Source: Streptomyces sp. NBC_01275
Lineage (GTDB): Bacteria; Actinomycetota; Actinomycetes; Streptomycetales; Streptomycetaceae
Reading direction: 5' to 3'
DNA: 64,000 nucleotides
NCBI RefSeq assembly: GCF_026340655.1
Contig: NZ_JAPEOZ010000001.1
Span: 6,200,001 to 6,264,000 of the forward strand
Of this stretch, positions 41,355 to 48,521 are shown one piece after another. Made by a program: the position numbers and the translations under genes. How positions within the stretch are numbered: position 1 is the stretch's first letter; the number at the start of each line of letters is the position of its first letter. Below the pieces are notes generated by a model. That model was not told where the DNA came from. It was given only the letters and a program-made list of their open reading frames with translations, and searched no databases.

Positions 41355-41459
41355 ACCGCGTACCCCCGGCGCGGCCGGCGAGACGGCTGGTGAGGCGGCT
41401 GTCCGGACGGCCGCTGGGACGGAAGTAACAAGGAGTTCACCGGCGCGCCGTCATATGCC

Positions 41460-41711
41460 GTGGCATGGCGGCGCATGTTCGAGGGCATAAGCCAAGCAGG
41501 TCGACGCCCGAACCACGGGTGTCGGATCTCAGCGGGCGGCACGGGGCCGTCCGCCCGGGAGGCCCTTTTGCACCAGCCCGACCGTGCGGTCACGGCACGG
41601 AAGAAGCAGCGGGGGGCCGGTTCTCGGCCCGTGCAGGGCGGCCGACGACCGGTCCAGCTCCACTCCGTCGCTCCCCGACCTCATCCGAGGGGGTACGTCC
41701 TTCCGTGGTGA
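41460..41711 (+). CDS. Possible small basic protein preceding PhoH2
   Basis: An 83-residue frame (GTG start) rich in Arg, Gly and Pro ends with a TGA that overlaps a potential PhoH2 start as GTGA (41708-41711). In mycobacteria phoH2 is preceded by a small overlapping gene, phoAT, so the arrangement is suggestive. Against it, third-position G+C is lower than in neighbours, there is no ribosome site and I recognise no domain. It lies in the 350-nt gap between uppS and PhoH2, which otherwise shows only a short ATGCC/GGCAT palindrome near 41455-41466. Confidence 0.25.
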   Translation: MAWRRMFEGISQAGRRPNHGCRISAGGTGPSAREALLHQPDRAVTARKKQRGAGSRPVQGGRRPVQLHSVAPRPHPRGYVLPW

Positions 41712-43030
41712 CCAGCACAAAGCGCCGTATGCCAGACCGGCGCACCTATGTTCTCGACACCAGCGTCCTGCTGGCCGACCCGAACGCCCTGACCCGCTTC
41801 GACGAGCACGAGGTAGTGCTCCCGATCGTCGTGGTCACGGAGCTGGAGGCGAAGCGGCACCATCCCGAACTCGGCTACTTCGCCCGGCAGGCCCTGCGCC
41901 TGCTGGACGACTACCGGGTGAAGTTCGGTCGCCTCGACGCCCCCATCCCGATCGGCGAACTGGGCGGGACCGTCCGTGTCGAGCTCAACCACTCGGACCC
42001 CAGTGTGCTGCCTTCCGGCTACCGCCTGGGGGACAACGACTCCCGCATCCTCGCGGTCGCCCGCAATCTGCAGGCCGAGGGATTCGACGTCACCGTGGTG
42101 TCGAAGGACCTTCCGCTCAGGATCAAGGCGTCCTCGGTCGGCCTCCTCGCCGAGGAGTACCGGGCCGAGCTCGCCATCACGGGCTCCTCCGGCTGGACCG
42201 GAATGTCCGAACTGACCCTGTCCGGCGAGCAGGTGGACATCCTCTTCGAGGAGGGGCACGCCTATGTGCCCGAGGTCGCCGACCTTCCCGTGCACACCGG
42301 TCTGACCATCCAGTCGGAGCGCGGCAAGGCCCTGGGCCGGGTCACCGCCGACGGCAACGTCCGTCTGGTGCGCGGCGATCGGGAGGCCTTCGGCATCAAG
42401 GGCCGCAGCGCCGAGCAGCGCATCGCGCTCGACATGCTGCTCGACCCGGACATCGGCATCCTGTCGATGGGCGGCCGGGCCGGCACCGGCAAGTCGGCGC
42501 TCGCGCTGTGCGCGGGTCTGGAGGCGGTCCTGGAGCGCCGCCAGCACCAGAAGGTGATGGTCTTCCGGCCGCTGTACGCGGTGGGCGGACAGGAACTGGG
42601 CTATCTGCCCGGTTCCGAGGCCGACAAGATGGGCCCCTGGGCACAGGCGGTCTTCGACACGCTGTCGGCGGTCACCTCGCGGGAGGTCATCGAGGAGGTC
42701 ACCGCCCGCGGCATGCTGGAGGTCCTCCCGCTCACCCACATCCGCGGCCGCTCCCTCCACGACGCCTTCGTGATCGTGGACGAGGCCCAGTCCCTCGAAC
42801 GGAACGTCCTGCTGACCGTTCTGTCGCGAATCGGCGCGAATTCCCGGGTCGTTCTGACCCATGATGTGGCGCAAAGGGACAATCTGCGGGTCGGCCGCTA
42901 CGACGGCGTCGTCGCCGTCGTCGAGAAACTGAAGGGGCATCCGCTTTTCGCGCACGTCACGCTCACCAGGTCCGAGAGGTCCCAGATCGCGGCGCTTGTG
43001 ACGGAAATGCTGGAGGACGGGCAGATCTGA
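41705..43030 (+). CDS. PhoH2-type protein: PIN ribonuclease domain fused to PhoH ATPase
   Basis: A 441-residue two-domain protein. Residues about 10-150 are a PIN-domain nuclease with acidic residues in [21 protein letters not shown] and [11 protein letters not shown]. Residues about 235-441 are a PhoH ATPase with Walker [11 protein letters not shown] and the Walker B variant FVIVDEAQS, followed by [17 protein letters not shown]-PhoH proteins unwind and cut RNA. Several GTG codons are possible starts; 41705 lies 11 nt after GAGGGGG, 41708 would overlap the upstream small frame, and ATG at 41729 is the shortest. Confidence 0.9.
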   Translation: MVTSTKRRMPDRRTYVLDTSVLLADPNALTRFDEHEVVLPIVVVTELEAKRHHPELGYFARQALRLLDDYRVKFGRLDAPIPIGELGGTVRVELNHSDPSVLPSGYRLGDNDSRILAVARNLQAEGFDVTVVSKDLPLRIKASSVGLLAEEYRAELAITGSSGWTGMSELTLSGEQVDILFEEGHAYVPEVADLPVHTGLTIQSERGKALGRVTADGNVRLVRGDREAFGIKGRSAEQRIALDMLLDPDIGILSMGGRAGTGKSALALCAGLEAVLERRQHQKVMVFRPLYAVGGQELGYLPGSEADKMGPWAQAVFDTLSAVTSREVIEEVTARGMLEVLPLTHIRGRSLHDAFVIVDEAQSLERNVLLTVLSRIGANSRVVLTHDVAQRDNLRVGRYDGVVAVVEKLKGHPLFAHVTLTRSERSQIAALVTEMLEDGQI

Positions 43031-43079
43031 CCTGACCGCCCAAGTTCATATGCTTTGCGCGTCAGTTGACGTGCGGCGT

Positions 43080-43111
43080 CGCCCGGCAAAGGCAGTGAGC
43101 CTAGCCGGGCG
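43080..43111 (+). terminator. Stem-loop after PhoH2
   Basis: CGCCCGGC (43080-43087) pairs with GCCGGGCG (43104-43111) 50 nt past the stop codon. There is no U-tract. Confidence 0.45.
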
Positions 43112-43158
43112 GCGCCGACGTATGTAGAGGTTTCGCGAAATCCCCGGGGTCCCGAGAG

Positions 43159-43174
43159 GTGTGAGCTTTCACAC
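43159..43174. promoter_or_regulatory. Palindrome in the transglycosylase leader
   Basis: GTGTGA-GCTT-TCACAC is a perfect 6-bp inverted repeat about 285 nt upstream of the first transglycosylase start. Its half-sites look like CRP halves, but the spacing is N4 rather than the usual N6. Confidence 0.4.
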
Positions 43175-43459
43175 GCAACTCTGAATTGCCTCCCGCCGTC
43201 CGGTTACGGCAGAGTCTCACTCCTGTCAGGCCCCGCATACGGCACTTCTGTACCCCCAGCGGTATGGCATCACTTGAGCACCACCGCCAACTCCATAGCG
43301 ACCGTCGTATGCCGCCCGAGCACCACGCGGCGCTCCCCTTCCGGGAGCTGCCCACCGGGCCCGTGTCTCCTGTGACCCCGCAGTTCGGAGACCAGTGTTC
43401 AGGGGCACGATTGCGTCCGCCAGGGTCACCGAAGCGGGCGATGCTGGAAGGAAAACCGT

Positions 43460-44134
43460 GTGAGCCGGATCTCGGTCCGGGGATTCGCAGTGGCCTCGGC
43501 CACGGCGGTCACCGCCGTCGGAAGCGTCGTCGGCGTTGCCTCGGGCAGCGTTGCGCAGCCCAACGACGCAGAAGCGACGGCCAGCGACGCGACGCTCCTC
43601 GCCGACATACCCGTGGGCCAGCAGGCCCAGGTGCAGACGGCTTCCCTGACGCAGCAGGCCAGCTACCAGGCCATCGCCGCGGACGAGGGCGCCAAGAAGG
43701 ACGCCGAGGAAGCGGCCCGCAAGGCCGCCGCCGAGACCGCCGTCGCGAAGAAGGAGGCCGCCGAGAAGGCGGCCAAGGACCGCGCCGAGGCGAAGGCCAA
43801 GGCCAGCCGCAGCGCGGGCGACTTCCCGATCCAGAGCTCCTACACGGTCGCGCAGATCCAGGCCATGGCCGCGCAGATGGTGCCGAGCGGCCAGTTCCAG
43901 TGCTTCAGCAACATCGTGGACCACGAGTCCAGCTGGAACTACCACGCCGTCAACGCCTCCTCCGGCGCCTACGGACTCTTCCAGGCCCTGCCCGCCGGCA
44001 AGTACGCCTCCGCCGGCTCCGACTGGCAGACCAACCCGGCCACCCAGATCAAGTGGGGCCTGAACTACATGGACAGCCGGTACGGCAGCCCCTGTGAGGC
44101 CTGGTCGTTCTGGCAGGCCAACCACTGGTACTAG
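43460..44134 (+). CDS. Secreted lytic transglycosylase (SLT-like) 1
   Basis: A 224-residue exported cell-wall enzyme. It has a signal peptide (1 to about 34), a QVQTASLTQQAS segment, an Ala/Lys/Glu coiled-coil (about 70-118) and a C-terminal transglycosylase-like domain (about 125-224). The putative catalytic Glu156 lies in NIVDHESSWNY, and GAYGLFQALP, CFSNI and NYMDSRYG are conserved with its neighbour. It would cleave peptidoglycan glycan strands. GTG at 43460 follows GGAAGGAAA. It is followed by a paralogue with the same leader sequence. Confidence 0.88.
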   Translation: MSRISVRGFAVASATAVTAVGSVVGVASGSVAQPNDAEATASDATLLADIPVGQQAQVQTASLTQQASYQAIAADEGAKKDAEEAARKAAAETAVAKKEAAEKAAKDRAEAKAKASRSAGDFPIQSSYTVAQIQAMAAQMVPSGQFQCFSNIVDHESSWNYHAVNASSGAYGLFQALPAGKYASAGSDWQTNPATQIKWGLNYMDSRYGSPCEAWSFWQANHWY

Positions 44135-44239
44135 CCCGTGCGGCCCTCGGCCGCTCGGCGCATCCCCCCACCACGTGCGCCCTTTACGCTCTTTCCGCTG
44201 ATGTCGCCGCAGGCTGACGTCACGACAGAAGGAAACCGT

Positions 44240-44956
44240 GTGAGTCGGATATCGGTCCGGGGATTCGCCGTGGTCTCGGCCACCGCGGTCACCACCGTCG
44301 GCGCCGTCATGGGAGTGGCCCAGGCCAATCCCGGGCAGCCCGGCGACGACGCGGAGGCGACGGCGGGCGACTCCACCCTTCTCGCCGACTTACCCGTAGG
44401 CCAGCAGGTCCAGGTGCAGTCGGCCTCGCTGACCCAGCAGGCCACCACCCAGGCCATCGCCGCGGACACCACCGCCAAGAAGTCGGCGGAGGAAGCCGCC
44501 CGGGTGCAGGCCGCCAAGGACGCGGTGGCCAAGCAGAAGGCCGCGGCGGCCAAGGAGAAGGCCGACAAGGCGGCCAAGGCCGCCGCCGACGCGGCCAAGG
44601 CCGAGGTCGACTCCGCCGTCGAGACGACCTCGACCAGCGGAAGCTTCCCCCAGCAGGCGTCGTACACCGTCGCCGAGGTGCAGGCCATCGCACGCCAGAT
44701 GGTGCCCAGCAGCCAGTTCCAGTGCTTCAGCAACATCGTGAACCACGAGTCCACCTGGAACTACCGGGCGGTCAACCCCTCTTCCGGCGCCTACGGCCTC
44801 GTCCAGGCCTATCCCGGCTCGAAGATGTCGTCCGCCGGCGCCGACTGGCGCACCAACCCGGCCACCCAGATCAAGTGGGGCCTCAGCTACATGGACAGCC
44901 GGTACGGCAGCCCCTGCGACGCCTGGGCCTTCTGGCAGGCCAACGGCTCCTACTAG
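44240..44956 (+). CDS. Secreted lytic transglycosylase (SLT-like) 2, with TTA codon
   Basis: A 238-residue tandem paralogue of the preceding gene, with the same signal peptide start (SRISVRGFAV), coiled-coil of Ala/Lys/Glu, and C-terminal domain with Glu170 in NIVNHESTWNY. Codon 51 (44390-44392) is TTA, the rare leucine codon read only by the bldA tRNA in Streptomyces; the paralogue has ATA there. Production of this enzyme should therefore depend on bldA and development, unlike the first copy. GTG at 44240 follows GAAGGAAA. A strong terminator follows. Confidence 0.88.
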   Translation: MSRISVRGFAVVSATAVTTVGAVMGVAQANPGQPGDDAEATAGDSTLLADLPVGQQVQVQSASLTQQATTQAIAADTTAKKSAEEAARVQAAKDAVAKQKAAAAKEKADKAAKAAADAAKAEVDSAVETTSTSGSFPQQASYTVAEVQAIARQMVPSSQFQCFSNIVNHESTWNYRAVNPSSGAYGLVQAYPGSKMSSAGADWRTNPATQIKWGLSYMDSRYGSPCDAWAFWQANGSY

Positions 44957-44990
44957 TCGGCCGAAACCGCCCTCACGCTCAACCCTGTGC

Positions 44991-45019
44991 AGCCCCTCCC
45001 CGTCCTCAGGGGAGGGGCT
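44991..45019 (+). terminator. Terminator after the transglycosylase pair
   Basis: An 11-bp perfect stem (44991-45001 with 45009-45019) with a 7-nt loop, 34 nt after the stop codon. Confidence 0.7.
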
Positions 45020-45090
45020 TCAGCCCTGTACGGTCTTAGCCGAGGCACTCCAGGGGAGTGGTGGGGACGGACGGGGGAAGAGGACGGATC

Positions 45091-46482
45091 ATGTCGCGAG
45101 TGCCAGGGTGGCTCGGCCGGCTCGGCGCCGGTCTGACCGAGATGGGTGAGCGGCTGGACGAACGCCGTGCCGAGGTCGAGCGGGAGGGCCGGGAGGGCGT
45201 CGACGCCGACCCCGTACCGGACCCGCCCGACACCGCCGTGGCGCCGCCCGTCGAGGAGGAGCCCCCGCCCGCCGGGCCGCCGCCCGGGCCGCGGTCCGAT
45301 CCCGCGCACGCCGTGCCGTGGGGGGTCAGGGTCGCCGCCGAGGCGGGCTGGCGGCTGCTGGTGCTGGCCGGGACCGTCTGGGTCCTGATGAGGGTCATCA
45401 GCGCCGTCCAACTGGTCGTCCTGGCCTTCGTGGTCGCACTGTTGCTCACCGCGCTGCTCGAGCCCACCGTCACCCGGCTGAAGCGCGCGGGCGTGCCCGG
45501 CGGGCTGGCGACCGCGCTGACGGCCATCCTCGGGTTCGTCGTCATCGGCCTGATGGGCTGGTTCGTGACCTGGCAGGTCATGGAGAACATCGACAACCTC
45601 TCCGACCAGGTCCAGGACGGCATCGACGACCTGCGCCGCTGGCTGCTCAACAGCCCCTTCCACGTCACCGACAAGCAGATCAACGGCATCGCCAAGAACC
45701 TGCGCGAGGCGGTCGGCACCAACACCGACTCGATCACCTCCGCGGGCCTGGAGGGCGTCACGGTCGTCGTCGAGGCGCTCACCGGCATCCTGCTGGCGTT
45801 CTTCTCCACGCTCTTCCTGCTCTACGACGGCAAGCGCATCTGGGAGTGGACGCTCAAGCTGGTCCCCGCCGCGGCCCGGCCGGGCGTGGCGGGCGCGGGC
45901 CCGCGGGCCTGGGCGACGCTCACGGCGTACGTCCGCGGCACGGTGATAGTGGCCCTCATCGACGCCATCTTCATCGGCCTCGGCATCTACTTCCTCGATG
46001 TGCCGATGGCCGTGCCGCTCGCCGTCTTCATCTTCCTGTTCTCCTTCATCCCGCTGGTCGGCGCGGTCGCCTCCGGCGCGCTGGCCGTGGTGGTCGCGCT
46101 GGTCACGCAGGGCGTGTTCACCGCCGTGATGTCCCTCGCGGTCGTGCTGGCGGTGCAGCAGATCGAGGGGCACATCCTCCAGCCCTTCATCCTCGGCCGG
46201 GCGGTACGGGTCCACCCGCTCGCGGTGGTCCTCTCGGTCGCGGCGGGCGGCATGGTGGCCGGCATCGGCGGCGCGATCGTCGCCGTACCCCTGGTGGCCG
46301 TGACGAACACGGTGGTCGGCTATCTGAACACCTACTCACGCGAACAGGCGCTACGGCAGTCCCCGCAGCCGCGGGGCGCCACGGCGGCGCACGTGGCCCC
46401 GGTGTCGGCGCCGACGGACCGGCACTCCACCGAATCCGCCGACTCCATCCCCTCCACCGACTCCACCGATTCGGTCAAATGA
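45091..46482 (+). CDS. AI-2E family (PerM-like) membrane transporter
   Basis: A 463-residue membrane protein with a charged, Pro-rich cytoplasmic N-terminus (to about residue 85) and seven to eight hydrophobic segments. The family signature lies near the C-terminus: FIPLVGAVASGALAVVVALV and QQIEGHILQPFILGRAV, with HPLAVVLSVAAGG. Members export diverse small molecules or act as Na+/H+ antiporters; the AI-2 name reflects one case only. ATG at 45091 follows GAAGAGGA; GTG at 45058 would add 11 residues. The C-terminal 40 residues are Ser/Thr-rich and disordered. Confidence 0.88.
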   Translation: MSRVPGWLGRLGAGLTEMGERLDERRAEVEREGREGVDADPVPDPPDTAVAPPVEEEPPPAGPPPGPRSDPAHAVPWGVRVAAEAGWRLLVLAGTVWVLMRVISAVQLVVLAFVVALLLTALLEPTVTRLKRAGVPGGLATALTAILGFVVIGLMGWFVTWQVMENIDNLSDQVQDGIDDLRRWLLNSPFHVTDKQINGIAKNLREAVGTNTDSITSAGLEGVTVVVEALTGILLAFFSTLFLLYDGKRIWEWTLKLVPAAARPGVAGAGPRAWATLTAYVRGTVIVALIDAIFIGLGIYFLDVPMAVPLAVFIFLFSFIPLVGAVASGALAVVVALVTQGVFTAVMSLAVVLAVQQIEGHILQPFILGRAVRVHPLAVVLSVAAGGMVAGIGGAIVAVPLVAVTNTVVGYLNTYSREQALRQSPQPRGATAAHVAPVSAPTDRHSTESADSIPSTDSTDSVK

Positions 46483-46636
46483 GCGCCGGACAACGCGATT
46501 TGACTTCCCCTGAGGAACAACTTCCGTCAGGTGGGGGCAGGTAGGGAATCCCCGTCTGGAATATGCGCCCGGGCTGATAGAAATTCCCCCCTCAGTGCTA
46601 CGCGTCAGGCGTATGTACGACAGGGCAAGGGGAGTG

Positions 46637-47530
46637 ATGTCGGGCTACGAGCTGCTGGCACGCGACCTGGCCGCGTGCGGGCGTGACGGCTTCACCGGGG
46701 AAGTGCGCGTGTCCGGCTCGCCCGGCGGCTCCTTCCATCTGGCGGGCGGGCTGGTCGTCGCCGTCGAATCGCCCGGCGCGCCCGCACCCGAGGCCCTGCT
46801 GCTGCGCTCCGGGCGGATCGCCGGCGAGGAGTGGGCGGCCCTGGTGCGCGAGTCCGGCGGCTCGCGCTGGCCCGCCGCCGGGCTGATCGCCCACGGCTAC
46901 GCGGGGGCCGCCCAACTCCGGGTGGTCTGCGCGATGGCCCTCCAGGACGCCGTGTTCGCAGTCGTCGCGGGCAGCGTCGACGGCTGCGAACGCGGTCCGG
47001 CGCCCGGTCCGCCGCCCGCCTCGATCGCCGTCGGCGAACCGCCCACCCGGCTGCTCCAGGAGGCGTCCCGCAAGCTGGGCGCGCTGCTGGCGCTGCCCTA
47101 CCCCGTACGTCCGGAGCGGGAACGTCCCGTGCCCGCCTCCCTCTCCTACGCCGCCGCCCGGCTGAGCGCCCTCCAGCGCGAGCTGCTCACCCACGCCGAC
47201 GGCCGGCGCACCGCCCGCGACCTCGCCTTCCGCACCGGGCGCGGGGTCTACACCGTCACCGTCGAGGTGGCGCGGATGCTCGGCGAGGGGCTCCTGGAGT
47301 GCGCGGGCGCGCCCGCCCCGATCCCGGTCCGGCTGCCGCCCGACGGACACGGGGTCCGCCCCCGCGAACCCGCCCCGCCGCCCCCGCCGCCGCCCGCGCC
47401 GGCTGCGGAACCGGCCGCCCTGCCCCGCCGCCTCCCCGGCGCCAGCGGCATCAACGAGGCCCTCACACCGGAACGGAACGGCCCCGGCTGGAAGGAGTTC
47501 TTCCGCCTACGGAATCCCACGGCGAAATAG
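46637..47530 (+). CDS. DUF4388-like regulator next to roadblock proteins
   Basis: A 297-residue cytoplasmic protein. Residues about 1-115 resemble DUF4388/PatA N-terminal domains: a short helix, FTGEVRVSGSPGGSFHLAGGLVVAVES, then LLLRSGRIAGEEW. Residues about 170-225 look like a winged helix (ALQRELLTHADGRRTARDLAFRTG, VARMLGEGLLEC). A proline-rich linker and a short conserved tail (GPGWKEFFRLRN) follow. ATG at 46637 has AAGGGGA just upstream. It is transcribed with two roadblock/LC7 genes, a grouping seen in small-GTPase signalling modules, although no GTPase gene is in the window. Confidence 0.7.
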   Translation: MSGYELLARDLAACGRDGFTGEVRVSGSPGGSFHLAGGLVVAVESPGAPAPEALLLRSGRIAGEEWAALVRESGGSRWPAAGLIAHGYAGAAQLRVVCAMALQDAVFAVVAGSVDGCERGPAPGPPPASIAVGEPPTRLLQEASRKLGALLALPYPVRPERERPVPASLSYAAARLSALQRELLTHADGRRTARDLAFRTGRGVYTVTVEVARMLGEGLLECAGAPAPIPVRLPPDGHGVRPREPAPPPPPPPAPAAEPAALPRRLPGASGINEALTPERNGPGWKEFFRLRNPTAK

Positions 47531-47640
47531 GCGAAACAGGCGAGTGAAGCGACTGAAGACGAACGAAGGCGAACGAAGAAGAACGAAGGCTCATGAAGAC
47601 GCGTGAAGACCGAATAGACGAATAGAGATCCGTTAGGGGA
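47531..47640 (+). repeat. Purine-rich degenerate repeats between regulator and roadblock gene
   Basis: The 110-nt gap is packed with variants of GAACGAAG and GTGAAG-type octamers (clear copies at about 47560-47590). It is unusually A-rich for this genome and noncoding in all frames. Confidence 0.6.
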
Positions 47641-47649
47641 GTTGCATTG

Positions 47650-48036
47650 ATGGACCACAAAGCCCTCGCGCGGGAGATGCGCGGCCTGCGTGAGCAGGTG
47701 AGCGGTATCACCGACACGGCGGTGGCGGCGGCCGACGGACTGCTCATCGCCGCCGACACCGCCGACGCCATCGACCCGGAGGGCCTCGCCGCCCTCGCCG
47801 CGGCCGGCCTCGGCCTCGCCCGACGCACCGCCGCGGCGACCGCCCGCGGCGCCCTGCACCGCACGGTGGCCTACGGCAGTCACGGCTGCGCCGCGTTCTA
47901 CGCGGTCGGCGACAGCGCGCTGATGGTCGTACTCGGCGACGAGGGCATGGACGTGGAGCGCCTGCACACGGCGACCCAGCCCGCCCTGCGCCGGATCGAC
48001 CGGATCCTCACCCAGAAAGCCGCCGAAGGAGTCTGA
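47650..48036 (+). CDS. Roadblock/LC7 domain protein 1
   Basis: A 128-residue single-domain protein with the roadblock fold: a long first helix (ALAREMRGLREQV), strands around TAVAAADGLLIAAD, then a helix with LAALAAAGLGLARRTA, and VVLGDEGMDVERLH near the end. Such proteins (MglB-like) regulate Ras-like GTPases. ATG at 47650 follows AGGGGAG. Its stop is 4 nt before the next roadblock gene, so the two probably form a heteromer. Confidence 0.85.
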   Translation: MDHKALAREMRGLREQVSGITDTAVAAADGLLIAADTADAIDPEGLAALAAAGLGLARRTAAATARGALHRTVAYGSHGCAAFYAVGDSALMVVLGDEGMDVERLHTATQPALRRIDRILTQKAAEGV

Positions 48037-48040
48037 AGGG

Positions 48041-48469
48041 ATGGCGACGAAACGTATGACCCCCGGTTTCTCCGACCAGGTGATGGGCCTGGTCAAGTCA
48101 CTGCGCACGGACGCACCCGACTGCGTCGCCTCCGGCGTCGTCGACATGTCCACCGGCATGCTGCTCTCCTACGAGACCGTCGACAACCACCCGCCCGAGG
48201 TCCTCGACCTGCTGGCGGGCGCGACCCTCGACCTGTTCCAGGGCCGTACGGTCGTGATGATCGAGGACGTCTTCAAGGAGCGCCGCGGGATCGCGAGCGA
48301 CAACCACTTCTTCCAGGAGATCCTCGTCAACAGCGAGAACCTCACTCACCTGTTCGTGAGGATGACCGAGCAGCAGGACGTCGTCGCGGTGGTCGTCTGC
48401 CGCAAGTCCGTCAACGTCGGCATGCTGTTCGCCCAGGTGCGCAGGGTGGTGAAGGAGTACCAGCTGTGA
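48041..48469 (+). CDS. Roadblock/LC7-like protein 2
   Basis: A 142-residue protein with the roadblock-type strand order: CVASGVVDMSTGMLLSYETVD, a helix LDLLAGATLDLF, RTVVMIEDVFKER and LFVRMTEQQDVVAVVVCRKSVNVG. It is less typical than its neighbour, but the size, fold pattern and tight linkage fit. ATG at 48041 follows GAAGGAG-type sequence. It probably partners protein 1 and the DUF4388 protein; the GTPase is not in the window. Confidence 0.75.
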   Translation: MATKRMTPGFSDQVMGLVKSLRTDAPDCVASGVVDMSTGMLLSYETVDNHPPEVLDLLAGATLDLFQGRTVVMIEDVFKERRGIASDNHFFQEILVNSENLTHLFVRMTEQQDVVAVVVCRKSVNVGMLFAQVRRVVKEYQL

Positions 48470-48473
48470 ACGG

Positions 48474-48507
48474 CGAAGGGCCCCTCGCGCAGGCGAGGGG
48501 CCCTTCG
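48474..48507. terminator. Bidirectional terminator between roadblock and ABC genes
   Basis: A perfect 15-bp stem (48474-48488 with 48493-48507) with a GCAG tetraloop in the 52-nt gap between two convergent genes. Confidence 0.85.
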
Positions 48508-48521
48508 GGGTCGGTCGGTCG

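Larger units (their letters stand above)
43031..43459. other. Intergenic region before the lytic transglycosylase genes
   Basis: About 430 nt without a credible gene. It contains a hairpin after PhoH2 and a palindrome at 43159-43174. The long leader could hold RNA regulation: c-di-AMP (ydaO) riboswitches precede some Streptomyces muralytic genes. I could not identify ydaO core motifs here. Confidence 0.35.

Noticed and set aside
43031..43459. c-di-AMP (ydaO) riboswitch in the transglycosylase leader
   Set aside because: Such switches precede some Streptomyces muralytic genes, but I could not find the conserved core motifs here.
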